Source of the DNA: Fidelibacterota bacterium
GTDB lineage: Bacteria; Fidelibacterota; UBA8477; JABMPR01
Length of the DNA: 40,897 nucleotides
Reading direction: 5' to 3'
Assembly (NCBI GenBank): GCA_013203185.1
Contig: JABMOS010000098.1
Coordinates: forward strand, 1 to 40,897
The position numbers were made by a program, and so were the translations under genes. The notes below the pieces were generated by a model. It worked only from the letters and a program-made list of their open reading frames with translations. It was not told where the DNA came from and searched no databases. This document shows positions 1-8,042 of the stretch, in pieces (within the stretch, counting starts at the first letter, position 1; every line of letters starts with the position of its first letter).

Positions 1-69
1 CCGTAGCTCAGTTGGGAGAGCGCTGCGTTCGCAATGCAGAGGTCAGGAGTTCGATCCTCCTCGGTTCCA
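1..69 (+). tRNA. tRNA-Ala(CGC), 5' end truncated by the window edge
   Basis: Cloverleaf parts are visible: D stem GCTC/GAGC (6-9/18-21), anticodon stem 23-27/35-39, loop TTCGCAA with anticodon CGC at 30-32, T stem AGGAG/CTCCT (45-49/57-61) around loop TTCGATC, acceptor 3' strand CGGTTCC (62-68) and discriminator A at 69. Only the last three bases of the 5' acceptor strand (CCG) are inside the window, so about four bases are missing. Position 70 of the acceptor is T, which would permit the G3:U70 identity pair of tRNA-Ala. CCA is not encoded. Confidence 0.93.
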
Positions 70-122
70 CATTTAAATTCACTATTTTGATATCCCAATT
101 CGTAAAGTTTGGAAAACATTTG

Positions 123-150
123 TTGGCAGGCACTCTACTATCCTATTTTG
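123..150 (+). promoter_or_regulatory. Candidate promoter of the amidase gene (TTG-N18-TATTTTG)
   Basis: TTG at 123-125 and TATTTTG at 144-150 are separated by 18 nt, the same layout as several other gene starts here. It would leave a leader of about 30 nt carrying the ribosome binding site AAGGAGAG (166-173) before the ATG at 187. Read as classical sigma-70 it is TTGGCA-15-TATTTT, which is short-spaced. Prediction by eye only. Confidence 0.4.
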
Positions 151-186
151 AACGCATAATGGACCAAGGAGAGAGGGATCGATGAA

Positions 187-2193
187 ATGAACATCCACTT
201 TAAATTACTCATATTGTCATTTGTACTACTATCGCCGACTGTTGCCCAGGAGACCCCTCCAAGACTTGAGATGCTCCACCCTAAGCCTGATATGCAATTC
301 TGGGTCGATCGCATTGAAGTGGCTGGAAATATTCCTTCAGGTAGCGACGTTGAAATCGCAGGAACAAAGGTTAGTCCAGATGAAGATGGACTCTTTAGAC
401 ACTTCATGGATTTAGAGCAGCCTGAAGTCTACATTCCAATCAGGGAAACCAGGGGCAATCAAACATTCCTGGATACCATAAGGGTATTCCATAGAAATCT
501 TGACCACATGTCCGCAGATAGTGTGTTTATCAACCATAACCTTCCAAATAAACTAGCACTAGATAGGGTCTATCCTCAGAGCGGAAAATATTTTGGCTCT
601 GAGGTCAGCTTGAGAGGACGGACACATCCAGATGCTATGCTATATATGAATGGTGATACCGTAAAAGTTTATAAGTCGGGTGCCTTCGCTGTCCATGTAG
701 AGATCCAACCAGGAGACAATGAGTTTCTGCTTACAGCAACACTCCAAGATGATGAAGTGTCAGAGCTAATCACGCTATCCAGACCAGATGAACAGAAAAT
801 TTTAACATCTTTACGCCAGCAAAGTGCAAAACCCAGGCGAGATCAATGGTTACTAGTTGGGGATCATGTCAATTTGGGTATCCAGGGCCCCCCCTCAGAA
901 TCAGTATATTTCAAAATCCCTGGCATAAGTAATTGGCAAAAAATGGACGAGATCAGACCTGGCCATTACACCTATCGCTATCATCTCCTCGATATAGATG
1001 CGGAAATATTTACACAAGTCCAATATCGAATGGGTCTATTTTCAAGAAAAGTCAGAAGTGCAAAGCTACGCATATTAACAGACGCCCTGGGAGGTCTCAC
1101 CATTGATGAGGATACGCGGGTTTACGATGGACCAAGCACAGATCAACTGCTTTTCCCCCTGGCTGATTCAGTATCCCTCCAAATTATTGGGTTAGAAAAT
1201 AGGATGTACCGAATTCGCCTCGGTGAATACAGAACGGCCTATGTACGAGCAAACCTGGTTGAACTAGATCCAGCCAGCAAACTGACAAGTCCACACTATT
1301 TAGGATCCATGCGTGGAGAGAATCAGGAAGATTGGGCAATTTTCCGAATTCATACTGGATCGACCCGCCTCCCCTTTGAGATTAAGGAAAGAGCCATGCC
1401 AGCGCGATTGGAACTCAAAGTATATGGCGCTAAACAGGGATGGGAATGGACGACCTACCCTGAGGGTGATTCAATCATTGCCTTTTTAGAAAGGAGCCAA
1501 CCCCAGGATATGGTCTGGCAAATGGATTTCTACCCTAAAAACAGTTTTTGGGGATGGTATGGTCGCTATGAAGGAGACGATCTCGTCATGGGAATTCGCA
1601 AGGCACCGGAAATCCCCAGGGATAGCCTATTTGCAAATGTCAAAATTGAAATCGACCCTGGCCACGGCGGCTGGCAGCGTGGCGCTCGAGGGATTACAGG
1701 TTATGCCGAAGCTGATGCAAACCTGCGCTATAGCTTGAAGCTTGAAAAGCTGCTTCTGGATGCTGGTGCTACCGTTTTCCTGACCCGGCGTGATGACCAT
1801 CAGATTAGTCTGGCTGATCGAGCGAAAATTGCCAGAGAGGACAGTGTTCATATCTTCGTCATGGCTCACAATAATGCACCTGGAGCAAGTCGCAATGTGC
1901 TAGAAGCCAAGGGAGCGTCTACATTCTATACCTGGCCCAGTGCCAAGGGATTGAGTGATAAACTATATCCTCATATGCATACCATGGGAATTGAAACTTC
2001 AGGGAAGGTTTCCCGGTACTATTATTATCTGACCCGGCAAACGGAATACATGGTGTATCTCATTGAAGGCGCATTTATGACCAATCCCGAGGAGGAAATG
2101 TTCCTCCTAACTGAAGAGGGGCTGGATGCACTGGCGATGGCGGCCTACAAGGGTCTCGAGGAATTCTTGATAGAGAAATCAGAAACACCATAG
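187..2193 (+). CDS. N-acetylmuramoyl-L-alanine amidase (Amidase_3) with long N-terminal adhesion-like region
   Basis: Zinc amidase predicted to cleave the bond between N-acetylmuramic acid and L-Ala in peptidoglycan, probably in the periplasm. A signal peptide spans about residues 1-20 (hydrophobic run then VAQ). Residues about 20-200 look like two Ig/glucodextranase-B-like repeats, and about 300-360 look like an SH3b-type domain. The Amidase_3 domain fills the last 180 residues. The expected zinc ligands are His493 (in DPGHGG), Glu508 and His561 (in MAHNN), and the catalytic Glu is Glu627 (in LIEGAF). At 668 aa it is much longer than a minimal amidase because of the N-terminal modules. AAGGAGAG sits 13 nt before the chosen ATG; the ATG at 182 runs into a stop at once. 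The catalytic family is certain, the N-terminal domain names are inferred. Confidence 0.93.
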   Translation: MNIHFKLLILSFVLLSPTVAQETPPRLEMLHPKPDMQFWVDRIEVAGNIPSGSDVEIAGTKVSPDEDGLFRHFMDLEQPEVYIPIRETRGNQTFLDTIRVFHRNLDHMSADSVFINHNLPNKLALDRVYPQSGKYFGSEVSLRGRTHPDAMLYMNGDTVKVYKSGAFAVHVEIQPGDNEFLLTATLQDDEVSELITLSRPDEQKILTSLRQQSAKPRRDQWLLVGDHVNLGIQGPPSESVYFKIPGISNWQKMDEIRPGHYTYRYHLLDIDAEIFTQVQYRMGLFSRKVRSAKLRILTDALGGLTIDEDTRVYDGPSTDQLLFPLADSVSLQIIGLENRMYRIRLGEYRTAYVRANLVELDPASKLTSPHYLGSMRGENQEDWAIFRIHTGSTRLPFEIKERAMPARLELKVYGAKQGWEWTTYPEGDSIIAFLERSQPQDMVWQMDFYPKNSFWGWYGRYEGDDLVMGIRKAPEIPRDSLFANVKIEIDPGHGGWQRGARGITGYAEADANLRYSLKLEKLLLDAGATVFLTRRDDHQISLADRAKIAREDSVHIFVMAHNNAPGASRNVLEAKGASTFYTWPSAKGLSDKLYPHMHTMGIETSGKVSRYYYYLTRQTEYMVYLIEGAFMTNPEEEMFLLTEEGLDALAMAAYKGLEEFLIEKSETP

Positions 2194-2247
2194 CTCATTC
2201 ACGTATATAAAGTTCATTTGGACATGGAAGTAGTTACTTTTCCAGTT

Positions 2248-2275
2248 TTGAACTGGGGGCTTAACCTCTAGATTG
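2248..2275 (+). promoter_or_regulatory. Candidate promoter of pepA (TTG-N18-TAGATTG)
   Basis: TTG at 2248-2250 and TAGATTG at 2269-2275 are 18 nt apart, leaving a leader of roughly 65-70 nt before pepA. The TTG forms the loop of a small perfect hairpin (CCAGTT/AACTGG, 2242-2256). An alternative reading is TTGTAG (2273) with CATAAT (2297), spacer 18. Weak, by eye. Confidence 0.3.
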
Positions 2276-2347
2276 TAGGCCTGAATAAATTAGACACATA
2301 ATGAACCAATATATAAATAATTGATCTAGCGAGAGGAACTAACACCG

Positions 2348-3841
2348 ATGTCACTTTTTAACCTGAGCCACAAAAACTTAAATGATCTTCCAGAAGGTCA
2401 AGAAGCCTACATATTCGGTATTTTTTCTGATTCTGGGATCACAGACAAATTCCAGACTGAACATCCTAAGCTCTCAAAAAAACTGAATCTTGCCATGGAA
2501 AATGGTGAATTCGAAGGCAAACTTAATCAAGTTATCGTCATGTACTCACCTGATTGTGACACTGCTAAACGGTATATCGCCATCGGTCTTGGAGAATCAA
2601 AAAAATATACATCGGACTATTTACGTCAGGCCAGTGCAACTGCTGCAAAAAAATGTATTGAACTCAAACTAGGCAGCTTCGCCATAGAATTTATGGGTGA
2701 AGAACTCCTCAATGTTGAGGATGCTCAGGCTTTGGCTGAAGGACTGGTCATGGGGAGTTACCGTTTCCTGATTTACAAGAAACAAGCCGATGATGCATAC
2801 GCTGGCATTAAATCGGTAATCGCCACTGCCAATGCCGACATCGCTGCGGCCTTGGATTACGGAATGAAAATTTCTGGTGGTGTTGTACTGGCCAGAGATC
2901 TTGGCAACCACCCCTCAAATATTGCAACACCCACCTATCTGGCTGATACAGCTCAAGCCATAGCCAAAAAGGGTGGTATGAAAATCACAGTTTATGAGCG
3001 CGAAGATTTTGAAAAGTTGGGCTTTGGTGGTATTGGTGGCGTTGCCCAGGGATCAGACGTCCCCCCTAAATTTATTATCCTAGAATATATGGGTGGCGAT
3101 AAGGATGCCAAAACCCTGGGGTTGGTTGGAAAAGGCCTCACCTTTGATTCTGGCGGTATTTCCATTAAACCATCAGCTGGCATGGATGAGATGAAATTTG
3201 ATATGCTCGGTGGAGCAGCCGTGCTGGGCATCATGTCCGTGGTGGCTGAAACCAAACCCAATTTGAATATCATTGCAGTAGTCCCCTCCACAGAAAATAT
3301 GAATGGCGGAGAAGCTTATAAACCCGGTGATATTCTCACTGCTTACAATGGCAAAACCATAGAAATATTAAATACCGATGCTGAGGGTCGACTCATCCTT
3401 GCTGATGGACTCTCCTACATCACGGATAAGTATGAACTTGATGGCGTGGTAGACTTTGCTACTCTAACTGGAGCTGTCGTTGTTGCCCTGGGCCACCGCT
3501 ATAGTGGTATCATGACCAATGATCAAAATTTTGCTGACCAGCTTCTTGCTGTCGGCGAGAAAACTCAGGACCGTGTGTGGCAAATGCCCATGGATGATGA
3601 GTATGCAGAAGATATTAAATCTACTATCGCTGATGTGAAGAACACCGGTGCTGGGAGAACAGCTGGTACAATTGCCGCTGGTGCATTTCTGAGAGAGTTT
3701 GTGAAAGAAGGCACTTCGTGGTGTCATGTTGACATTGCTGGTTCAGGATGGCTAAAGAAAGGCCGCCCCTATCTTCCAGATGGACCGACAGGTGCTGGTG
3801 TCCGATTAATCATGGAATTGATTAGAAGCTGGGAAAAATAA
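2348..3841 (+). CDS. pepA: Leucyl aminopeptidase, M17 family (PepA)
   Basis: Cytosolic di-metal aminopeptidase that removes N-terminal residues from peptides during protein turnover. The C-terminal catalytic domain contains the M17 signature NTDAEGRL, with Asp344, Glu346 and Arg348. Further metal and catalytic residues are in GKGLTFDSGG (Lys and Asp) and KFDMLGG (Asp). The N-terminal third is the usual less conserved macro-like domain. 497 aa is normal for the family. Ribosome binding site GAGAGGA at 2331-2337 precedes the ATG. plsX begins 4 nt after the stop, so the two are probably co-transcribed. In some bacteria PepA also binds DNA as a regulator (carAB, Xer recombination); nothing here tests that. 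Confidence 0.97.
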   Translation: MSLFNLSHKNLNDLPEGQEAYIFGIFSDSGITDKFQTEHPKLSKKLNLAMENGEFEGKLNQVIVMYSPDCDTAKRYIAIGLGESKKYTSDYLRQASATAAKKCIELKLGSFAIEFMGEELLNVEDAQALAEGLVMGSYRFLIYKKQADDAYAGIKSVIATANADIAAALDYGMKISGGVVLARDLGNHPSNIATPTYLADTAQAIAKKGGMKITVYEREDFEKLGFGGIGGVAQGSDVPPKFIILEYMGGDKDAKTLGLVGKGLTFDSGGISIKPSAGMDEMKFDMLGGAAVLGIMSVVAETKPNLNIIAVVPSTENMNGGEAYKPGDILTAYNGKTIEILNTDAEGRLILADGLSYITDKYELDGVVDFATLTGAVVVALGHRYSGIMTNDQNFADQLLAVGEKTQDRVWQMPMDDEYAEDIKSTIADVKNTGAGRTAGTIAAGAFLREFVKEGTSWCHVDIAGSGWLKKGRPYLPDGPTGAGVRLIMELIRSWEK

Positions 3842-3845
3842 CTCC

Positions 3846-4916
3846 TTGAGAAATTATCGCATTGCAGTTGATGGCATGGGGGGCGACAATGGCCCCAAAG
3901 CGGTTGTCGAAGGCGTTTGTAGAGCCTGCGAAGCTGGAAATCTTAATATCCTGCTCGCCGGTGATCAGGAAATTCTTGAAGCTGAATTAGCTCATTATCC
4001 CAAGGTCAGGGATTTCATAGAAATCATACACGCGCCACAATCCATTCCAATGGATGCAAAGCCAAAAGAAATTTTCGACAAATATCCTGATTCTTCCATG
4101 ATTAAAGCAGCTGAGATCGTCTCTACCGGTCAGGCAGATGCCCTCATTTCTGCAGGAAATACTGGCGCCCTCATTCTAGCCAGCGCCCAGAAGATACCTC
4201 GGATTAAGACTGTGCATAGAACAGCCCTTGCCGCTGTGTATCCAACCAGTAATCAACTCAACCGCAAGGATATATTTTCACTGATCCTTGATGTGGGAGC
4301 CAATATTACCGTAGACCGAGATCATATGATTCATTTCGCCCTTATGGGAAATGCCTATTCCCAAAAAGTAACAGGCATCGAAAGACCCGTGGTTGGACTT
4401 TTGAATATGGGTTCAGAAAATAATAAAGGGGGTCCAAAATACGTTGAAGTGAATCGGATCCTCGAATCCCTCCCCCAGATAAATTTTTATGGTAACATTG
4501 AAGGCAGCGACCTTATGAAGGGTGTGGTTGATGTCGTGGTTACAGAAGGATTCAAGGGCAATATAGCAGTTAAAACCATGGAAGGCATGGCTGAAGCAGC
4601 TAGAGGGTTAGGACGAATAGCCTTTCGCAAAAAACTCATCTGGAAAATCGGTATGATGCTTCTTTCAGGTGGAATCCGCAAAGTTAAAAAGATTACTGAC
4701 TATCAGGAATATGGCGGTGCACCAATTTTGGGTCTTGAAAAATTAGTCCTAAAATGCCATGGCAAGTCCACCCCTCGAGCAATTGACAATGCCATTAAGC
4801 TGGCAGTAAAATGTTCAAGGGATGATTTAGTGGGCAATATGAAGGAAGCCATCAACGCTTTCGAGCAAGAATTCACACATCCTGATTATGATCATATCAC
4901 AGGCTATGACGCTTAG
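3846..4916 (+). CDS. plsX: Phosphate acyltransferase PlsX
   Basis: Converts acyl-ACP to acyl-phosphate for PlsY in phospholipid synthesis, as a peripheral membrane enzyme. The N-terminus reads RIAVDGMGGDNGP, the family opening. SAGNTGAL and GFKGNIAVKTMEG are further conserved PlsX motifs, and the C-terminal YGGAPILGL is typical. 356 aa is slightly longer than the usual 330-345. The start is a TTG four bases after the pepA stop; no better in-frame start lies between that stop and the conserved N-terminus, so initiation is probably coupled to pepA. plsX is often followed by fabH; here it is followed by unrelated small genes. Confidence 0.95.
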   Translation: MRNYRIAVDGMGGDNGPKAVVEGVCRACEAGNLNILLAGDQEILEAELAHYPKVRDFIEIIHAPQSIPMDAKPKEIFDKYPDSSMIKAAEIVSTGQADALISAGNTGALILASAQKIPRIKTVHRTALAAVYPTSNQLNRKDIFSLILDVGANITVDRDHMIHFALMGNAYSQKVTGIERPVVGLLNMGSENNKGGPKYVEVNRILESLPQINFYGNIEGSDLMKGVVDVVVTEGFKGNIAVKTMEGMAEAARGLGRIAFRKKLIWKIGMMLLSGGIRKVKKITDYQEYGGAPILGLEKLVLKCHGKSTPRAIDNAIKLAVKCSRDDLVGNMKEAINAFEQEFTHPDYDHITGYDA

Positions 4917-4945
4917 TAAACCTGCTTAGCTTTTTGAAATAATTA

Positions 4946-4975
4946 TTGATATCAATCTCTTCTGACTTAAAATTG
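4946..4975 (+). promoter_or_regulatory. Candidate promoter (TTG-N19-TAAAATTG)
   Basis: TTG at 4946-4948 and TAAAATTG at 4968-4975, 19 nt apart, lie in the 79-bp gap after plsX. TAAAATTG matches seven of eight positions of the Bacteroidetes -7 box TAnnTTTG. The leader to the ATG at 4996 would be only about 15 nt. Confidence 0.35.
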
Positions 4976-4995
4976 ACCGAAATTGAGTTAAGCAG

Positions 4996-5442
4996 ATGAA
5001 ACCACCAAAATTGATACCAATATTAGCTCGATTGTTTTTTACACTTTTTCTGGCAATTGCAATCCAGGCTGGACAACCAGCTGTAAGTGAGAGTTCAGAA
5101 CTTGCTTCATATGCGCAGGATCTATACCGGAAAAATGGAATTGATATGCCGAGATCTTCCTTTGACTTGCAGGTGAAAGAATCGTGGGGCAGGATATTCG
5201 TGATTCAAGTCAACAGCCGTAAATCAACGCTGTCTGATGATCTCCTTCAAGCTTTTCTCATTGGAGGGGCTGTTTCACAACATGCCCGAGCACCCATGGA
5301 TCATATTGTGGTTGTATCGGATGTCGACTACAGCAATCGTAAGGCCATGGTGCTTCGAGCCGAAGGCGAATGTTGCGAAAAATTGTACAACAATAGGATG
5401 ACCGCAGAGGTCTTCACCCAAGACTGTCTACGGATGGAATAG
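4996..5442 (+). CDS. Small exported protein of unknown function
   Basis: No family is recognised. The first 27 residues form a signal peptide or membrane anchor (two Lys, then a hydrophobic stretch ending AIQAG). The rest, about 120 residues, is a small mixed alpha/beta soluble domain with an adjacent Cys pair in ECCEKL and a third Cys near the end (TQDCLRME). That suggests an oxidised exported protein. No strong ribosome binding site precedes the ATG. It lies between plsX and a small membrane protein on the same strand, and all of them end at the terminator at 5799. A real gene is supported by the signal sequence and the absence of a competing frame. Confidence 0.75.
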   Translation: MKPPKLIPILARLFFTLFLAIAIQAGQPAVSESSELASYAQDLYRKNGIDMPRSSFDLQVKESWGRIFVIQVNSRKSTLSDDLLQAFLIGGAVSQHARAPMDHIVVVSDVDYSNRKAMVLRAEGECCEKLYNNRMTAEVFTQDCLRME

Positions 5443-5481
5443 AATTAATAAACTGAGTGGAATATGAAAAAGGAGAATAGA

Positions 5482-5775
5482 ATGTTCAAGAAATCAATGC
5501 TATTTATGGGTTCATTGCTGCTAATGGCATCTTCAGTCTTTGCAGCCAACCCTTTCGAAGTAAGCATTTGGTCACGTTATGCAGAAGGTCTTGGTTGGGC
5601 AGTTGTTGCTTCATTAGGATTTTCAGTTGGTGTAGCCATTGCACTGAAGGTTTTCGATTGGTTCTCTTCAGATATTGAAGAATGGGAAGAAATCAAAAAA
5701 GGAAACTGGTCTGTTGCGATGATTTTTGTTGCCATGATTGTTATGATTGGAATTTTGGTACATAAAGTTATCTAA
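5482..5775 (+). CDS. Small membrane protein, DUF350-like
   Basis: A 97-residue protein with an N-terminal signal-like segment (residues 1-21, ending VFA) and two further hydrophobic segments (about 37-57 and 80-97). Between them is an acidic loop, DIEEWEEIKKGN. The arrangement LKVFDW...EEIKKGNWSVA resembles one half of DUF350 membrane proteins, which normally carry this unit twice. Function unknown. An upstream ATG at 5464 is in frame, but a strong AAGGAG (about 5470-5475) lies 6 nt before the ATG at 5482, so 5482 is preferred. The gene follows the preceding exported protein closely and ends at a strong terminator. Confidence 0.85.
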   Translation: MFKKSMLFMGSLLLMASSVFAANPFEVSIWSRYAEGLGWAVVASLGFSVGVAIALKVFDWFSSDIEEWEEIKKGNWSVAMIFVAMIVMIGILVHKVI

Positions 5776-5798
5776 ACTTACTTACTTGAAATTGAAGA

Positions 5799-5826
5799 GG
5801 GCAGGGATTTTCCTTGCCCTTTTTTT
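5799..5826 (+). terminator. Rho-independent terminator
   Basis: A 9-bp stem, GGGCAGGGA (5799-5807) with TCCTTGCCC (5811-5819), one G-T pair and loop TTT, is followed directly by seven T. It ends the plus-strand group and its T-tract touches the stop codon of the convergent ABC-F gene. Confidence 0.93.
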
Positions 5827-7711
5827 ATGCAAATCCCTGCTCAAGAGACTCCAGCTCTTCCAGTAATTCCAAGTATTTTTCTTCTAGTTTTTCCTTCTCA
5901 GCCATTGCTGATTGGATTTTTTCGTATTGGCTCGCCGAATCGGGGTCATTAAGGATATCCTCCTGTTTGCCCATAGCGATTTCACATTCCTCTATGAGGA
6001 GGGGTAGTTTTTTCAGTCGATTAGTCATCTTTCTACGATTCTGATAGTCTGTGTTACCCGCTTTTTTTGGTGGTTCCACTACCGACTCTGTAATTCCCGT
6101 ATGAATTTCAATATTATCCTGATTTTTGCGCCATAGATAGTACTCATAGTTTCCTGGATAAATTTGAATTCGGCCCTTATCTACCTCAATAATGGTGTTG
6201 GTTACTGCATTTAGAAAATGTCTATCGTGCGAGATACATACCATGGTGCCAGTGAAGCTTGCTATGGCTTCCTGCACCACATCCCTGGATCGCATATCCA
6301 GGTGATTGGTTGGCTCATCCAGGAGAACGAGATCTGAGGGGGTGGACAACATCTTGGCCAGGGCCAGCCTGGAGACCTCCCCTCCGCTGAGAACCTTAAT
6401 TTTTTTATCCACAGTATCACCAGAGAAAAGAAAACTTCCCAGGTACGTCCTAACCTCAGTCATAATCCATTTAGGGTTTTCATGGGATATTAAATTGTAG
6501 ATCGTGTCTTCCATGGGCAGAGATTCAAACTGATGTTGGGCGAAATACGCACTCCTGACACCCTCTCCCCAAACCAATTTTCCAGCTGTTAGTGGTTCTA
6601 CCTGGGCCAGCATTTTTAAAAGGGTAGATTTTCCAGCACCGTTAGGACCTACGAGCCCAATTTTTTGTCCTCGCTCCAATTTGAGGTCTAGCTGCTTAAA
6701 GACCTCAAGGGAACCATATGATTTTGCCACACCGCTTAACTCAGCGATAATTCTGGCGGATCGGCCTGGCTGGGGTATGCGGACCGATATTCGACTTTGC
6801 TCCCCTTCTGGAGGTAAGATACGTTCTAATTTTTCCAACTTCTTGACACGACTTTGGACCTGACTTGCCTTGCTATCTTTATACCTGAATCGTTCAATGA
6901 ATTGTTCAGTTTCAGCTATCAGTTTTTGCTGGTTGCGATAAGCAGCAAGCTGTTGATCACTCCTGAGTTTTTTTTCCAGGATGTACTTACTATAGTTTCC
7001 GGGGTAAATCTGTATCGACATATGATCGATTTCAAATATCTGCTCTATCGTTTTATCCAGAAAGGTTCGATCATGGCTGATAAGGACCAGTGCTCCAGAC
7101 CACTCTTTTAGAAAGGTCTCAAGCCAGATTAAAGATGCCAGGTCAAGGTGGTTTGTAGGCTCATCTAAAAGTAGGATGTCGGGGTGTTTAAAAAGTAGCT
7201 TTGCAAGAGCAACACGCATCCTCCATCCCCCACTAAATTTATCAAGGGGCACCTTCATTTGCTCAGGTGTAAAGCCCAACCCTCCCAGAACTTTCTTAGC
7301 CTCTGATTCAAGGGTCCAGCCTTGTAGTCGCTCAAATTCAGCCTGGATTCGACCTAATTTATTTAGCAGTAACTGGTTGTCCGGATCCTCGGCGATTTGC
7401 ATGGACAATTTTTCGATCTCAACTTCTAAGGCACCCACTTCAGGAATCTCATTTAAGACTTCATGTAAAATTGTTTCCTCTGAAGTAGCTGTGATTTCCT
7501 GGGGCAAATATCCAATGGTGACTTTTCGATCAATCTGGATCTGACCTCCATCTGCGCCCTCCTCCCCTACAATCATTTTGAGCAGGGTTGTTTTTCCAGA
7601 TCCATTGGCGCCGACCAAGCCAACTCTGGACCCCTTTTTTATCACCAGATCCAGATCACTGAACAGGGTCTTGTCTGGATAGACTTTTGTGATATTGTGC
7701 AGATTGATCAT
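5825..7711 (-). CDS. ABC-F family ATPase (Uup/YdiF-like)
   Basis: A soluble tandem ABC ATPase with no membrane segments; ABC-F proteins act on the ribosome (translation factors or antibiotic protection). There are two nucleotide-binding domains: Walker A GANGSGKT (34-41) and GPNGAGKS, signatures FSGGWRMR and LSGGEVSR, and Walker B LLLDEPTNHLD in both halves. An inter-domain linker rich in charged residues separates them. The last 80 residues are a predicted coiled coil, as in Uup and YdiF. 628 aa is typical of ABC-F with a C-terminal extension. It lies 9 nt after yhbY on the same strand, consistent with a translation-related pair. Exact subfamily not decided; nothing here points to resistance. 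Confidence 0.95.
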   Translation of the reverse strand: MINLHNITKVYPDKTLFSDLDLVIKKGSRVGLVGANGSGKTTLLKMIVGEEGADGGQIQIDRKVTIGYLPQEITATSEETILHEVLNEIPEVGALEVEIEKLSMQIAEDPDNQLLLNKLGRIQAEFERLQGWTLESEAKKVLGGLGFTPEQMKVPLDKFSGGWRMRVALAKLLFKHPDILLLDEPTNHLDLASLIWLETFLKEWSGALVLISHDRTFLDKTIEQIFEIDHMSIQIYPGNYSKYILEKKLRSDQQLAAYRNQQKLIAETEQFIERFRYKDSKASQVQSRVKKLEKLERILPPEGEQSRISVRIPQPGRSARIIAELSGVAKSYGSLEVFKQLDLKLERGQKIGLVGPNGAGKSTLLKMLAQVEPLTAGKLVWGEGVRSAYFAQHQFESLPMEDTIYNLISHENPKWIMTEVRTYLGSFLFSGDTVDKKIKVLSGGEVSRLALAKMLSTPSDLVLLDEPTNHLDMRSRDVVQEAIASFTGTMVCISHDRHFLNAVTNTIIEVDKGRIQIYPGNYEYYLWRKNQDNIEIHTGITESVVEPPKKAGNTDYQNRRKMTNRLKKLPLLIEECEIAMGKQEDILNDPDSASQYEKIQSAMAEKEKLEEKYLELLEELESLEQGFA

Positions 7712-7720
7712 GGGCTTGTA

Positions 7721-8023
7721 TTATTTAGGTAAATCGTACTTTCTTTTATCAACTTCCTCGTGTTCCCGATATAGAGTGAGCACGTGGCCGATGAGACTAA
7801 CAAATTGTGAATTGGAACCTGCCAGAATATCATCAAGAAATTTTTCTTTTTCCTCTTTGAAGGCGATGAACTTCACCTTCACCATTTCATGGGATGTCAA
7901 AGCTGAATTAATGCTCTGAATACTTTGTGGAGTTACTCCAGCCTTCCCTATTTGTATCACAGCTTTCAACGGGTGAGCTTGGGATTTTAGGTATTTTTTC
8001 TGTTTTGAGCTTAGTGCTCCCAT
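7721..8023 (-). CDS. yhbY: YhbY-family (CRM domain) RNA-binding protein
   Basis: A 100-residue single CRM domain protein associated with pre-50S ribosomal subunits. The N-terminus LSSKQKKYLKSQAHPLKAVI and the GxxG-type loop IGKAGVT are family hallmarks, as is the VKVKF strand. A strong ribosome binding site, AGGAGATAAGGA, lies just before the ATG. It is flanked by MFS and ABC-F genes with gaps of 19 and 9 nt, so it probably belongs to one transcript with them. Confidence 0.95.
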   Translation of the reverse strand: MGALSSKQKKYLKSQAHPLKAVIQIGKAGVTPQSIQSINSALTSHEMVKVKFIAFKEEKEKFLDDILAGSNSQFVSLIGHVLTLYREHEEVDKRKYDLPK

Positions 8024-8042
8024 AAGTTTCCTTATCTCCTGT

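Noticed and set aside
2242-2256. Hairpin CCAGTT-TTG-AACTGG as the amidase terminator.
   Set aside because: Only 6 bp and no T-run on either strand.
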